From positions 62,001-126,000 of the forward strand of contig NZ_QAYL01000015.1 of NCBI RefSeq assembly GCF_003408705.1: a DNA stretch of 64,000 nt, read 5' to 3'. The notes under the pieces are model-generated. The model was not told where the DNA came from. It saw only the letters and a program-made list of their open reading frames with translations, and did not search any database. The position numbers were made by a program, and so were the translations under genes. Position 1 is the first letter of the stretch; every line of letters starts with the position of its first letter. The stretch is from Mycobacterium uberis. Its GTDB lineage: Bacteria; Actinomycetota; Actinomycetes; Mycobacteriales; Mycobacteriaceae. Positions 31,319-41,858 of the stretch are shown in pieces.

Positions 31319-31561
31319 ATGAGTGCGGTCGTCGTTGACGCTGTCGAGCATCTGGTCCGCGGGATTGTTGGCAACCCGGACGATGTCCGAGTGGACTTGG
31401 TCACCAGTCGGCGTGGGCGGACTGTCGAAGTGCATGTTCACCCCGACGACCTGGGTAAGGTGATTGGTCGCGGAGGACGTACCGCCACCGCTTTGCGCAC
31501 GTTGGTTGCTGGCATCGGTGGCCGCGGCATCCGTGTCGACGTGGTGGACACCGACCAGTAA
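31319..31561 (+). CDS. khpA: KH-domain RNA-binding protein KhpA
   Basis: Single-KH-domain protein of 80 residues, counterpart of Rv2908c. KhpA binds RNA with its partner KhpB and influences translation and division in Gram-positive bacteria (family knowledge). The KH GxxG loop is seen in [16 protein letters not shown], preceded by [15 protein letters not shown] at 31319 chosen because the conserved protein begins [13 protein letters not shown]; a TTG four codons earlier is possible but not conserved. It sits between S16 and RimM, the usual place. Confidence 0.93.
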   Translation: MSAVVVDAVEHLVRGIVGNPDDVRVDLVTSRRGRTVEVHVHPDDLGKVIGRGGRTATALRTLVAGIGGRGIRVDVVDTDQ

Positions 31562-31586
31562 CGGAACGCATGCTCATGGTGCTCTG

Positions 31587-32105
31587 TTGGAGTTGACAGT
31601 TGGGCGCGTGGTGAAAGCGCGCGGTATCAGTGGCGAGGTGGTCGTTGAGATCCGTACCGACGATCCTGCTGCCCGGTTCGCGCCGGGTAATACGTTGCTT
31701 GCCAAGGCTTCTCACTGTAAGGAATCGGGCCGCAGCTACACTGTCGTCCACGCGCGTGAGTACGGTGCGCGACTGCTCGTGCAATTGGCTGGGGTGAGTG
31801 ACCGTGACGCTGCCGATGCGTTGCGGGGCAGCCTGTTCGTTATTGACTCCGAAGACTTGCCGCCGATCGATGAGCCAGATACCTATTATGACCATCAGCT
31901 CAGAGGTCTGCAGGTCCGGACCACAACGGGACGAGACGTTGGCGTCATTGCCGAGGTGCTGCACACGGCGGCCGGTGAGTTATTGGCGGTGCGGCGGGAT
32001 TTCGGCGAAATACTGGTGCCGTTCGTCGGTACGATCGTCACATCGGTGTGCCTGTGCGACGGCACCGTTGAAATCGACCCTCCCGAGGGCCTGCTGGATC
32101 TATGA
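31587..32105 (+). CDS. rimM: 16S rRNA processing protein RimM
   Basis: Ribosome-maturation factor binding S19 and the 30S head. About 172 residues: N-terminal RimM domain ([20 protein letters not shown]) and C-terminal PRC barrel ([13 protein letters not shown] to [11 protein letters not shown]). There is no ATG where the family starts; TTG 31587 (reading LELTVGRVV) aligns with the M. tuberculosis ATG and is my choice. The longer open frame back to 31464 overlaps khpA and is not conserved. The stop overlaps the trmD start as ATGA, so translation is coupled. Confidence 0.88.
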   Translation: MELTVGRVVKARGISGEVVVEIRTDDPAARFAPGNTLLAKASHCKESGRSYTVVHAREYGARLLVQLAGVSDRDAADALRGSLFVIDSEDLPPIDEPDTYYDHQLRGLQVRTTTGRDVGVIAEVLHTAAGELLAVRRDFGEILVPFVGTIVTSVCLCDGTVEIDPPEGLLDL

Positions 32106-32797
32106 AAATCGACATTGTCACGATTTTCCCGGCCTACCTTGACCCGTTGCGGCAATCGTTGCCGGGCAAGGCGATTGAGTCGGGCCTGGTCGATGTGCAA
32201 GTGCATGACCTGCGGTGGTGGACCCATGACGTGCACCATTCGGTGGACGATGCGCCCTATGGTGGGGGACCGGGGATGGTGATGACGGCACCGGTATGGG
32301 GCGAGGCGCTGGATGAAATCTGTTCCGGCGAGACGTTGTTGGTGATTCCCACCCCCGCCGGTGTTCTGTTCACTCAGGCCATCGCGCAGCGCTGGAGCAC
32401 CGAGATGCACCTGGTGTTTGCCTGCGGTCGCTACGAAGGCATCGACCAACGAGTCGCTGATGATGCCGCACGACGCATGCGGGTCGAAGAGGTTTCGATC
32501 GGTGACTATGTGTTGCCGGGTGGAGAATCGGCGGCCGTGGTTATGGTCGAGGCCGTCCTGCGCCGGGTGGCCGGAGTGCTCGGCAATCCTGCGTCGTACC
32601 GCGATGACTCACACTCGCCGGACCTGGATTGGCTCTTGGAAGGGCCAAGTTACACCCGCCCATCCAGCTGGCGTGGTCTCAACGTCCCGGAGGTTCTGCT
32701 GTCCGGTGACCACCCTCGAATCGCCGCCTGGCGCCGAGAGGCTTCGCTGCGGCGAACGCGTGAACGCCGCCCCGATTTGTCAGGTGAAATGGGCTAA
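32102..32797 (+). CDS. trmD: tRNA (guanine-N1)-methyltransferase
   Basis: TrmD methylates G37 of tRNAs and prevents +1 frameshifting. 231 residues, SPOUT fold. Conserved [16 protein letters not shown] start, [13 protein letters not shown] loop, [12 protein letters not shown], and the trefoil-knot SAM site [17 protein letters not shown] are all present. ATG overlaps the rimM stop. Its 3' end faces the minus-strand lppW with only 3 bases between the stop codons. Confidence 0.96.
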   Translation: MKIDIVTIFPAYLDPLRQSLPGKAIESGLVDVQVHDLRWWTHDVHHSVDDAPYGGGPGMVMTAPVWGEALDEICSGETLLVIPTPAGVLFTQAIAQRWSTEMHLVFACGRYEGIDQRVADDAARRMRVEEVSIGDYVLPGGESAAVVMVEAVLRRVAGVLGNPASYRDDSHSPDLDWLLEGPSYTRPSSWRGLNVPEVLLSGDHPRIAAWRREASLRRTRERRPDLSGEMG

Positions 32798-32800
32798 CCG

Positions 32801-33736
32801 TCAGATCCGGCCGTGGGGAAATATCGTCTTCACAGCCCGGGTAATCGTCTGTCGCGCGGTGGTATCATCGGAGGGCTGCAACGACTGGATGACCATGATG
32901 TAGCGGCGGTCCGTGCCAATCATCCCGGTCGACAGATGCATCCAGTCGCTGCCGATGCAGCACATCCACCCCTGCTTAACTGCCACCGGTTCGGCATACA
33001 GGCTGTCAGGGATGCCGAAGTGTTGAGGATAACCATCGACCCCGGTGGGGGTGGACTGGGCAAGATCGTTAACGATAATCCTGGCGCGTTCTGGTGGGAG
33101 CCCGCCGGACCCATCGAGCAACATATCGTAATAGTGAATCAGGTCGGTTGCTGAGCTCACAGTGTTCCACCATCGCCCGTCGCCCGGCGGCTTGGTGGCA
33201 GTCAATCTGTACCGGTTTGCGATCTGGGTGATGATGGCTGCTCCGCCGTCTTGATCCCAGAATTTTTCGGCTACACTATCGTCAGACGACTGTAACATGA
33301 TGTCCAATGCCAAGCGGTCGGCAGAGGACAGCGTTGCCCTCCCTTCGAACTCCCGCAGGAGCAGATCGTCCGCGATGAAGAGTTTAGCTACCGACGCGAT
33401 ACCGGCGATCTGGTTGTTGCCGTTAGATGCCAGCTGGTGAGTGGCTCGATCGAGAATGGCTACCGACAAGGTGGCGCTGCTGGCGACGGCTTCGTCGGTT
33501 GCTTCCTGGATACGGGCTTGCAGTGCGCCGAACTCAAAGTTCGGCAGCGTATCTGGCGTCCTGGCCTCGAGCATCAGTTCGGCAAGTTGCGGTTGACGCT
33601 GGGAGGAATAACGGTCGACTGGGCTATACCCCGGTGGGCTGTGGACCGTAGCCGCCACCTTTGCCTCGCATCCGCCGACCCAGACCAGCATCACCGTTGC
33701 GATCGCGGTGAGCAGCTTGAGCGACCGAGTGCGCAT
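32801..33736 (-). CDS. lppW: lipoprotein LppW, serine-hydrolase-like
   Basis: 311-residue exported lipoprotein, counterpart of Rv2905. The signal peptide MRTRSLKLLTAIATVMLVWV ends at a lipobox VGGC with the acylated Cys at about residue 23. The body resembles a beta-lactamase/transpeptidase-like fold, with a SxxK-type motif in IASVAKLFIADDL near residue 130, but no clear KTG, so an enzymatic role is not certain. The ATG at 33736 follows GGGAGAGAA, a fair ribosome site; the open frame further upstream lacks any signal peptide. It is inverted within the trmD-rplS ribosomal cluster, as in M. tuberculosis. Confidence 0.9.
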   Translation of the reverse strand: MRTRSLKLLTAIATVMLVWVGGCEAKVAATVHSPPGYSPVDRYSSQRQPQLAELMLEARTPDTLPNFEFGALQARIQEATDEAVASSATLSVAILDRATHQLASNGNNQIAGIASVAKLFIADDLLLREFEGRATLSSADRLALDIMLQSSDDSVAEKFWDQDGGAAIITQIANRYRLTATKPPGDGRWWNTVSSATDLIHYYDMLLDGSGGLPPERARIIVNDLAQSTPTGVDGYPQHFGIPDSLYAEPVAVKQGWMCCIGSDWMHLSTGMIGTDRRYIMVIQSLQPSDDTTARQTITRAVKTIFPHGRI

Positions 33737-34103
33737 TTCTCTCCCTAAACTAAATATTAATCCACCGGTATCCCGGAAACGTGCGTTAGGTAGGTGGCCG
33801 CATTGCCATCTGTCCGGAGTGTCACGCTGAGGTTCGTTAGCGCAAAATTGACACTTGCCATATTTACCATTCACCCGCGCCTTTGACGGTTGAGACGGGT
33901 CAGGGTTTCTTGTGGTTTTCACTGTGTGCGGACTGTCTGGCATAATTGATCAACTATCTCCAGTGGTTGTCGGTCGTACGGGCCGCTAGTGCTGCTGCAA
34001 GATACGCTCGAGAAGCTCGAACTTATCGGCTTGGTAGACCTCCTGACGTCGATGTGTGGGCGGCCTGCGAAAGCTGCGAACCTGAGGAAGTGTTTTCTTT
34101 AAG
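33737..34103. other. divergent intergenic region lppW / rplS
   Basis: No gene is supported in these 367 bases. The region must carry the promoters of both divergent genes. A minus-strand frame is open across part of it but has no signal of conservation. The rplS side holds a GAGGAA-like ribosome site about 20 bases before its ATG; no clear L19-type leader structure could be worked out by eye. Confidence 0.5.
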
Positions 34104-34445
34104 ATGAACAGACTGGATTTCGTCGATCAGGCGTCGTTACGCGACGACATCCCGGCCTTTAGTCCGGGCGATACCATCAATGTGCACGTCAAGGTGATCG
34201 AGGGCGCAAAAGAGCGTATCCAGGTGTTCAAGGGTGTGGTCATCCGCCGGCAGGGCGGAGGCATCCGCGAAACGTTCACCGTGCGCAAGGAAAGCTACGG
34301 TGTCGGCGTCGAACGGACATTTCCGGTGCATTCGCCGAATGTCGACCACATCGAGGTTGTGACTCGTGGCGATGTTCGTCGCGCCAAGCTGTACTATCTG
34401 CGCGAACTTCGCGGCAAGAAGGCTAAGATCAAGGAGAAGCGTTGA
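34104..34445 (+). CDS. rplS: 50S ribosomal protein L19
   Basis: Large-subunit protein located at the 30S-50S interface. 113 residues, normal length, with the family sequence [20 protein letters not shown], then [20 protein letters not shown], the signature [20 protein letters not shown] and the C-terminal [23 protein letters not shown] start. lepB starts 76 bases downstream on the same strand. Confidence 0.97.
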   Translation: MNRLDFVDQASLRDDIPAFSPGDTINVHVKVIEGAKERIQVFKGVVIRRQGGGIRETFTVRKESYGVGVERTFPVHSPNVDHIEVVTRGDVRRAKLYYLRELRGKKAKIKEKR

Positions 34446-34521
34446 CCGGGTGCATCCTGCCAAATGTTTGGGGTTGCCTCGGTATGTATTAGGCGCACAC
34501 TGGGTTAGCTACGCTGATCTT

Positions 34522-35391
34522 GTGACCGAAACCACGGATTCCTCGTGTGAGCCTTCATCTGACGTTGGTAAGTTGGAACGGAAGGTGTTTATACGCGGCC
34601 TTGATACGCATGCCGAGGCAGCCGATACCGCCGAGGAAACCGCACTAGGCGCGTCTGGGCCCAAGAAGCGGTCGGCGCTGCGGGAATTCGCGATCTTGGT
34701 GGTGATCGCTGTAGGGTTGTACTATGCCATGCTGACGTTCGTGGCGCGCCCCTACTTGATTCCGTCGGAATCCATGGAGCCCACATTGCACGGATGCTCG
34801 GGCTGTGTAGGTGATCGCATCATGGTGGACAAAATCATTTATCGTTTCAGCTCACCACAGCCCGGTGACGTCATCGTCTTCAAAGGCCCGTCGTCGTGGA
34901 ATACAATGTACAAGTCGATCCGGTCGAACAACGTTGTGTTGCGTTGGGTGCAGAACGCTCTGTCGTTCATCGGTTTCGCGCCTCCTGATGAGAACGACCT
35001 GGTAAAGCGCGTTATCGCAATCGGAGGACAGACGGTGCAGTGCCGGTCAGACACGGGCTTGACCGTCAATGGGAAGCCACTAAAAGAGCCGTATCTCAGG
35101 CCGGCTACCATGAATGCCGACCCGTCGTTTTACCCGTGCCTGGGTAGTGAGTTCGGGCCGGTCACGGTACCACAGGGACGTCTGTGGGTGATGGGCGACA
35201 ACCGGACGCACTCGGCGGACTCGCGCTACCATTGCGCCTCCGCCGATGTAGTAAACGGGCTTTTATGCACCGGTGATCCGAATTCGGGGACTGTGCCGGT
35301 TTCCAATGTCATCGGCAAAGCCAGGTTTATTGTGTGGCCGCCGTCGCGATGGGGTGGTGTGGGTTCGGTGTTTTCCCAGCAGGGGCAGTAG
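34522..35391 (+). CDS. lepB: signal peptidase I
   Basis: Membrane-bound leader peptidase that removes signal peptides from Sec-exported proteins. 289 residues. The transmembrane segment is [20 protein letters not shown] near residues 55-74. The catalytic serine is S84 in [10 protein letters not shown] and the general-base lysine is K162 in [11 protein letters not shown]. The late box [16 protein letters not shown] is also intact. GTG 34522 was chosen because it gives VTETTDSS, matching the family length; a longer upstream frame overlaps rplS. rnhB begins just after the stop. Confidence 0.94.
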   Translation: MTETTDSSCEPSSDVGKLERKVFIRGLDTHAEAADTAEETALGASGPKKRSALREFAILVVIAVGLYYAMLTFVARPYLIPSESMEPTLHGCSGCVGDRIMVDKIIYRFSSPQPGDVIVFKGPSSWNTMYKSIRSNNVVLRWVQNALSFIGFAPPDENDLVKRVIAIGGQTVQCRSDTGLTVNGKPLKEPYLRPATMNADPSFYPCLGSEFGPVTVPQGRLWVMGDNRTHSADSRYHCASADVVNGLLCTGDPNSGTVPVSNVIGKARFIVWPPSRWGGVGSVFSQQGQ

Positions 35392-35393
35392 CC

Positions 35394-36122
35394 ATGGCCA
35401 CCACTTGGCCGCCGCGCGCGATAATCCGTAAGTCTAAGAGTTTGCGGGGGATGCGCGTCCTGGAGTATGCGTTGCAGCGCAACGGGTTGGGGCCGGTAGC
35501 AGGGATGGACGAGGCAGGCCGTGGCGCCTGCGCGGGTCCGCTGGTGGTGGCAGCCTGCGTACTCGGGTCGGGCAGGCTGGAAAGTCTTGCTGCACTCGAT
35601 GATTCTAAGAAACTTAGTGAGAAAACGCGGGAGAAGTTGTTTCCTTTGATCTGTCGCTACGCATTAGCCTACCACGTGGTGTTCATCCCGTCGGTCGAGG
35701 TCGATCGGTGTGGTGTGCACGTAGCCAATATTGAAGGCATGCGGCGTGCGGTGGCCGGTCTGTCGGTGCGGCCCGGCTATGTATTAAGCGACGGCTTTCA
35801 TGTACCTGGCTTGCCGGTGCCGTCGCTGCCGGTAGTCAGTGGAGATGCGGCGGCCGCCTGCATTGCCGCGGCCAGTGTTCTGGCCAAAGTCAGCCGCGAC
35901 CGGTTGATGGTTGCGATGGACGCCGACTACCCCGGCTACGGCTTCGCTGAACACAAGGGGTACTGCACGCGCGCGCATAGCTTGGCGCTCACTGAGCTGG
36001 GGCCCTGTTCCGAGCACCGCTATTCGTTCATTAACGTCCGGCGCACGGCGACCAGACCCAATACCCGAGCGGTGACTGAATTCCTATCGGACCCTCCGGT
36101 CGAGCACGGCGAATGCCGGTGA
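35394..36122 (+). CDS. rnhB: ribonuclease HII
   Basis: Removes RNA from RNA-DNA hybrids and misincorporated ribonucleotides. 242 residues with the catalytic Asp-Glu pair in [16 protein letters not shown] near residue 37, the third acidic residue in YVLSDGFHV, the fourth in [17 protein letters not shown], and [13 protein letters not shown]. The start ATG is 2 bases after the lepB stop, so they are co-transcribed. The C-terminal tail after [10 protein letters not shown] is variable in mycobacteria. Confidence 0.94.
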   Translation: MATTWPPRAIIRKSKSLRGMRVLEYALQRNGLGPVAGMDEAGRGACAGPLVVAACVLGSGRLESLAALDDSKKLSEKTREKLFPLICRYALAYHVVFIPSVEVDRCGVHVANIEGMRRAVAGLSVRPGYVLSDGFHVPGLPVPSLPVVSGDAAAACIAAASVLAKVSRDRLMVAMDADYPGYGFAEHKGYCTRAHSLALTELGPCSEHRYSFINVRRTATRPNTRAVTEFLSDPPVEHGECR

Positions 36123-36264
36123 GGAAAGATGGGGCCAAAGTTCCCACCCGGCGACGATGGGGTCGCTGTGGCTCGACGAGCCCAAGCGGCCCAACCAGGT
36201 TGTCGAGACCAGGGTTGTCGGGTAAAGGGCCAGGAAGAAGGACGTCTGAGCAGATGAGTGACAG

Positions 36265-36570
36265 ATGAGTGCTGAGGATCTCGAAAAGTATGAAACCGAG
36301 ATGGAGCTCTCGCTGTACCGCGAATACAAGGACATCGTTGGCCAGTTCAGCTACGTCGTGGAAACTGAGCGGCGTTTCTATCTGGCGAACAGTGTGGAGA
36401 TGATGCCCCGCAACACCGACGGCGAAGTGTACTTCGAGCTGCGACTAGCCGATGCTTGGGTATGGGATATGTATCGACCAGCGCGGTTTGTCAAGCAGGT
36501 GCGGGTGGTCACTTTCAAGGACGTTAATATAGAAGAAGTTGAGAAGCCTGAGCTAAGGCTGCCGGAATAA
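36265..36570 (+). CDS. DUF2469 protein
   Basis: 101-residue acidic protein of the actinobacterial DUF2469 family, counterpart of Rv2901c. No enzymatic motif; function unknown. It begins MSAEDLEKYETEMELSLYRE and contains YVVETERRFYLANSV and WVWDMYRPARFVKQVRVVTF. The family is strictly found next to rnhB in mycobacteria, so linked regulation is likely. ATG start with an upstream ATGAG repeat (ATGAGTGACAGATGAGTG), so the second ATG fits the conserved length. It is the last intact gene before 4 kb of decay. Confidence 0.88.
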   Translation: MSAEDLEKYETEMELSLYREYKDIVGQFSYVVETERRFYLANSVEMMPRNTDGEVYFELRLADAWVWDMYRPARFVKQVRVVTFKDVNIEEVEKPELRLPE

Positions 36571-37184
36571 GTCAACTCGGTCCGGTTATGCATCGGGTGG
36601 AAGGGGATCCTCGCCGGCCAACGCGAGTCTGCAGTGTTTGATTCGGAAGTGCCGTTTAACGGCATAAACATGTAGATGGCACGGTCGATCTGACAGTTGC
36701 TGAGCGGTCCACTTACTCGTACGTTTCTCGGTGAATGTCGTATGTTGCAGCGACAACGGTTGCCGCGAATCGAAGAGCTCACAAAGTCGGCCGTTGCAGT
36801 GGACTTCTGCTTCAGTGCAGCGACGTTATCAGGCGCTTACAGCTAAAGTAGTTCACCACACACTCGGGCTAACTGGTAGATCACTAACACCCGGGTCAGG
36901 AGAGTTGTTGCTGTCAACAGTGCCTGTTGTTTAGCTTAGTATAAGTCGCAATTGGTCGGCGCTGTCACGTAATCGTCGAGGCAGTACGGGGTCGCAGCGA
37001 TTGTGAAGTCATGTTCAACAATACATTTAGGAACAGAAGGACATCCCCGCAGGGTTAGCGCGTTGTTCCCGCGACGAGTTTCCTCGATCGTTGGTGCTGC
37101 GCTGATGGGCTGGTGTTACGAATCTTGATGAGGCTAAAGATGCTATCCAGCAAAGTGTTTGCTGCCGGCGTACGCGTCCCATAG
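36571..37184. other. non-coding or fully eroded stretch
   Basis: I found no convincing protein similarity in any frame over these 614 bases. In M. tuberculosis the interval from DUF2469 to xerC holds fdhF, fdhD, a YraN-like gene, comM, dprA and viuB; none is recognisable here. A 15-base inverted repeat (7-base arms) sits at 36650-36664. Confidence 0.5.
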
Positions 37185-38200
37185 TTATGCATACCTTCGG
37201 TCCGTTGCCAGCAGGTCAGGACGACTACCGTTTTCGACAATGCATCCGCTTTCGAGAACGACGACGCGGTTGGCATACGAAGCCGTGGTCAGGTGGTGAG
37301 CGAATAGTAGTGTGGTGCGGTGCGAAGCGAGGCCAAAAATTGCTCGGTGTGCAGGTGTCTCAACAGCCAGATCTAAAGCCGAAGTAGCCTCGTCGAACGA
37401 CAGAATGTCTGGATCCGCATGCTGGGAACAGGTCAACGCGAATCAATTGCCTTTAGCCGACAGACAGATTGCGTACGCCTGCGGTGAGCGCATGCTGATA
37501 ACCACCATCGAGCGCCGCAATAATGTTATGTGCACCAACCGCTCGCACTACCTACTCGACTTGCGTGTCGGTGGCATCCACCCATAAGCAAACGGCATCG
37601 TGCTAATAGCTAGGGTTCCTATGTGACAAGGTCGAGCTACCGCCGATAACCGCCTAGATCGAACGTCCTAAGATCGTAACCGTCCATCTGCACTGCGTTG
37701 CCGGTGGGGTCGTAGGAACGTACGGTCAGTTTGATCAGGATGGATTCTTCAACACCGGTTGACCGGATAAAGACAACCGTCTGCCCAGCAGAAATCTGCA
37801 GTTAGATACTGCACTAGCGCCTCGGTTGACCGCGACCCATATCGGAAGTGGACGTTGTCAAACACCACGTCACCGCGCGGCGATCTCACTGGCAGAGGCA
37901 TCGCTTCTGGTGGTCTCTTGCTCGGTGTGCGCAGCAGTCCACAATTGTATCGGAGGACATCTCCGCCTGCTGGCAGGTATCGAGTGCTTGGGACAGCTGG
38001 TTCACCGGCGCAAATATAGCAGTTCAATGAACAGTAAAAACACGATCAGTTCGCCGATGGACAGGCTGCTCGCCGCGACTCAGTGTCCATCGCTAGCCAG
38101 TACAATCGCATTATGTGTTGTTCCATAAAGCTGGATAAACGACGTTCGAGTCCGCTGACGCAGTGGACGAATTTTTCGGTACCTCACCGACGGACGTCGG
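37185..38200 (-). pseudogene. ABC transporter (exporter type) remnant
   Basis: Minus-strand fragments follow a fused membrane-ATPase exporter. The end of the membrane domain is LSIGELIVFLLFIELLY near 38060-38010. The ATPase start RGDVVFDNVHFRYGSRSTEA is near 37885-37825. Walker A and most of the core are lost. The end reads ADPDILSFDEATSALDLAVE (Walker B/D-loop) then FAHHLTTASYANRVVVLESG (H-loop) and the tail to 37185. The resemblance is to Rv1272c/Rv1273c-type exporters; no ortholog assignment is possible. Frameshifts are frequent. Confidence 0.75.
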
Positions 38201-38249
38201 ATACACGGTTCTGAAAGACGAGGACGGTGTCACCGACCAAATTCCTTGT

Positions 38250-39290
38250 GATGGCTGGTGAATTGGATGCAAACCGCATAGAGGAATTCAACAGAACCCA
38301 CGGCATTCAGGATGAGATCGGCGGGTCGTGGATGCAGTAGCGGCGCTACGGGCACAGCGTAGATGCACTCGATCCAGGAGAGCTCGACGGTAACGGCTTT
38401 TGTAGCGTGGTTCGCGGCATCGACACCGACCAGGTGCCACAACTCTGCGCTATCTGAGTCCGCACGTTCTTCATCGTTAACTACTATGACACGCAACGGT
38501 TAAGTCTACCTGGCGGGTTCAAGCAAACTCATCTGATCGACCAGGTGCTGTTCGACGGGAATCATCGGCGCGCGTTCGACTTGCTGCACTATTCGCGGTT
38601 ACCGGAGGTGCGGCTGTGCGTGGATTTAACAGGTACATTCGAGAATTTTTTCACCGCACTTGATCCGCGTAAAGTGGCATTTTATCTTTGCGCGCACGGA
38701 TCCCACGAATGGAGCGCACGGGTTCGGGAACTTGTTTGCGAGTCGATGGCCGGCGCCGCGATCGAAGTCGAGCAGTGGTAGGAGAAGAACACGGTGTGGG
38801 AGAACCGAACGAACGCCGTTTCCAACAGTGCCGCGCAATTTTACAACCGGCACGCGACGAGGTGAGTGTACTAAGAGTATTATTCTTGGTGGCAATGGGT
38901 GGGGGCGGCGGCCGCAGTGCTGGCCGTATGGCGGTAATTCGCCAAATTCCTGTACAGCGGCCGCTACGCCGAGCTTGTCGAACAGCTCATCGGCTATCGC
39001 CTGACCGGTTGTGTGCTGGATCTTACAGTCTATGAATACGGGTTGCGTGATTAGTGTGGAGTCCACCTCGATAAATCGAATAGCCTTGTCGTACAGATGT
39101 TTTACGTCAAGACTGGTTGGATGGCAACGGTGGTTTTCTGCGCATCCCGTATACGCGCTCCGACGCCGAGCTGCATCGGTGGCTACTGCCATGTACGGGC
39201 AGCAGCGCGGCGTTGTGCCCGTCTGACCGAACGTGGCACGAGATTGAGGCTGTGACGAATCCTCATGCCCGACACTGTCCCTTGGTGGCA
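38250..39290 (+). pseudogene. unidentified decayed coding sequence
   Basis: Not recognised. Plus-strand reading across frames gives a coherent, protein-like text: ELDANRIEEFNRTHGIQDEI, SVDALDPGELDGNGFCSVV, VNYYDTQRLSLPGGFKQTHL, then an open run 38545-38781 (LFDGNHRRAFDLLHYSRLPE, ALDPRKVAFYLCAHGSHEWS). After that come EKNTVWENRTNAV and AAQFYNRHATR, FLYSGRYAELVEQLIGYRLT and LDLTVYEYGLRD. Stops and frameshifts interrupt it. It ends about 40 bases before a carbamoyltransferase remnant on the same strand, so the two may have been co-transcribed. It may be one long gene or two. I have no M. tuberculosis counterpart to offer. Confidence 0.45.
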
Positions 39291-39326
39291 TAGCTTATCA
39301 CAACCGACATGGACTGAGGGGGACAG

Positions 39327-40749
39327 ATGATCTTCCTGAGGTTCAATGGTTGGACAGAGTCGGCGAACGACCTATCGGCGGCCTCGGTGGTTGACGGTGA
39401 AGTGGTGGCGTTCTTCGAAGAAGAGCGGCTCAACCGGGTGTGTCACGCTCAGACGACGGTTCCGAAGCTGGTGGTGTAGTGGGTACTGCGCGAAGCCGAT
39501 GTCAGCTTGGATGATTGTAGACACGCTTGCCTACGTCCGGGGTTTACTGCGGTACAGGCGAGTCCGCAATGGGCGCTGAGATCTTGCAGACCGGGATTTT
39601 GCGCGCTGTAACCAGTATGGAGCCACATCGCACCTCAAGGTGCACTGGGCCAGCCATCACCAGGCACATGCTGCGTCGGTGTACCTGCGATCCGGGTTAG
39701 TTCCAGCTGCTATCGTGGTGATAGGCGGGCGCGGTGACGAGTCGATCAGCGTCTTTCATGCGCGTGGACATGAGCTGGCATTGTTGCGTGCGTGGTCGTT
39801 CCACTCGCTTCGGCCCAGGTATGCTATTGCCGACGCGATACAACGAATTGCGCTCTCGTCAAACGAGCGTATCGGCAGAAACGAATGTGCTGAATCCACA
39901 CGTAGCGGGCGTGGGCGCAGAAGTAAGGTAAACATGACTCTAAAATTGTTTGCGGACTTCGCAATCCCTATCATCAGTGAACGCGTATTGTGTGTGTCCA
40001 ATGGTGTTGCGCTGGATTGTGTGGCGAACGGCACGCTGGTCGAACGCGGATTAGATCTCCATTTTGAGCCGACCCCGAACGACTCGGTAATGGCACTGGG
40101 GACAGCCCTCGTCGTTGCCGCACGGGCCGGCGATTTCGATCAGCGGTGATGCGTGCTGGCCTGGGACTTTGCTAAGATTTTGCATAGGACATAGGATAGG
40201 AACGTATATAGCGGAATTATCTTGCTCCGCTGATGAATTTGGAGTACCCGGCGAGTGCGGTGGTCGAACGCTTGGGACGTAGCCAGATGTTGGGGTTGGT
40301 TCCGGGATCTGATGGAGTCCGACCCACGAGCGCTGGGGCAGTGCAGTATTCTCACATTGTATACGCGATCGTCGGGTAACGTGACCACGTCGACGCCATC
40401 AAACGGCACAAAAATGGCGACTGTTCACCCCCGCTCTGCTGCACGGCTTGTTTGGCAGCGAGGTCGACTCCCTGTACGTGCAGTTAAGTTTCACCCTGAC
40501 CGACCGATCCTGCATCGAGAATCCAGCCGTTGCACATGTTGATGGGACGGCCCGTTCGCAGACTGTGTGAACCGGTACCGGGGTCGTTACGTCGACCTAC
40601 TGTGTGGGCTGCGTGAGCAGTACAGGCACGGTGTGGTGTTCAACGGCCCCGGCAAACCTAATCGTCTGCACCCAGAAGGACGTGTTGCGTGCGTTCGCCA
40701 GCACGCCGCTCGATGCCCTGACTATCAAAAATTACCCCAATCAGGCATA
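39327..40749 (+). pseudogene. NodU/CmcH-type carbamoyltransferase remnant
   Basis: ATP-dependent O-carbamoyltransferases of this family decorate natural products and sugars. From ATG 39327: FLRFNGWTESANDLSAASVV, DGEVVAFFEEERLNRVCHAQ (typical EEER-R-x-H). Then KVHWASHHQAHAASVYLRSG (the metal-binding HHxAHA motif, 39641-39700), VVIGGRGDES, LKLFADFAIPI, ERVLCVSNGVALDCVANGTL and VMALGTALVVAAR (to 40130). Near the end come VDGTARSQTV, CEPVPG, VVFNG and KDVLRAFASTPLDALTIKNY. The whole protein is represented, with numerous stops and frameshifts. No such gene is known to me at this position in M. tuberculosis. Confidence 0.8.
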
Positions 40750-40831
40750 AATGATGTCGGACGGTAACACCTCGACAACAGTTCGGCGCGTCGACGGCGA
40801 AACGTCGTACTGAGTCTGCGAACGTAGGGAA

Positions 40832-41740
40832 GTGCCGGACCACAGCGTGGCGATCCTCGATGAGTTCGATGAGTACTTAACGCTGCAGTGTGGTCGCTCA
40901 GAACACACCCGTCGCGCGTATCTGGGTGACCTGCAGTTGTTGTTGGCTCATCTCGATAGACATGGATCTGGTCTTGACCAACTGAGCTTGCCGGTGCTGA
41001 GATCGTGGCTTGCCGTGGGGTCCGGTGCCGGTGCGGCTCGCACCACGCTGGCTCGCCGCACCTCGGCCATCAAGACATTTACCGCGTGGGCAACGCGGCG
41101 CGGCCTGCTTGCGGCAGACCCTGCTAGGCGGTTGCAAGTGCCGAAGGAGCATCGCACCCTGCCGGCAGTGCTCCGTCAGGATCAAGCGTTGCAGGCTATG
41201 GCAGCCGCAAAATCTGGTGCCGAGCAGGGGGATCCGCTGGCTCTGAGGGATCGGTTAATTGTCGAAATGTTGTATGCCACCGGCATTCGGGTGAGTGAGC
41301 TGTGCGGTTTGGACATCGACGATGTGGACATTCAGTACCGGCTGGTGCGTGTCCTGGGTAAAGGCAATAAACAGCGCACCGCGCCATTTGGAGTGCCAGC
41401 TGCTGACGCTCTGCGTGGTTGGCTGGACGATGGGCGTCCGGCGTTGGTCACCGTGGAATCCGGGCCAGCGCTGCTGCTGGGCGCACGGGGACGACGGCTC
41501 GATGTGCGCCAGGCCCGCAGTGTAGTGCACCAAACTGTCGCCGCGGTAGACGGTGCGCCCGACATGGGGCCGCATGGTTTGCGGCACAGCGCGGCCACCC
41601 ATCTGCTCGAAGGTGGTGCTGACCTGCGCGTCGTTCAGGAATTGCTGGGGCATTCCAGTATGGCGACCACTCAGCTGTACACCCACGTGGCGGTCTCGCG
41701 GCTGCGTGCGGTGCACGATCAGGCTCACCCGAGGGCGTGA
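40832..41740 (+). CDS. xerC: tyrosine recombinase XerC
   Basis: Site-specific recombinase that, with XerD, resolves chromosome dimers at dif. 302 residues. N-terminal SAM-like core-binding domain ([20 protein letters not shown]) then catalytic domain with first Arg in [13 protein letters not shown], the active-site Lys region [12 protein letters not shown], the HxxR box [20 protein letters not shown] and the nucleophile region [15 protein letters not shown] (Tyr). GTG start gives [13 protein letters not shown]. No lesion. It stands alone between two decayed regions, consistent with an essential chromosome-maintenance role. Confidence 0.95.
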   Translation: MPDHSVAILDEFDEYLTLQCGRSEHTRRAYLGDLQLLLAHLDRHGSGLDQLSLPVLRSWLAVGSGAGAARTTLARRTSAIKTFTAWATRRGLLAADPARRLQVPKEHRTLPAVLRQDQALQAMAAAKSGAEQGDPLALRDRLIVEMLYATGIRVSELCGLDIDDVDIQYRLVRVLGKGNKQRTAPFGVPAADALRGWLDDGRPALVTVESGPALLLGARGRRLDVRQARSVVHQTVAAVDGAPDMGPHGLRHSAATHLLEGGADLRVVQELLGHSSMATTQLYTHVAVSRLRAVHDQAHPRA

Positions 41741-41858
41741 CGAGTGTGTGTTCGAGGCATCGAGATCAAGTGTGCCTTGAAGGCTTGGAGTGTGCATACT
41801 GGAAAAAAATAGCGTGTCGACCGTCTTGGACGCACGGTCAAAGCCGGTTGCTATCGAC

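Noticed and set aside
36650..36664. 15-base palindrome with 7-bp arms
   Set aside because: No gene or regulator next to it; chance level.
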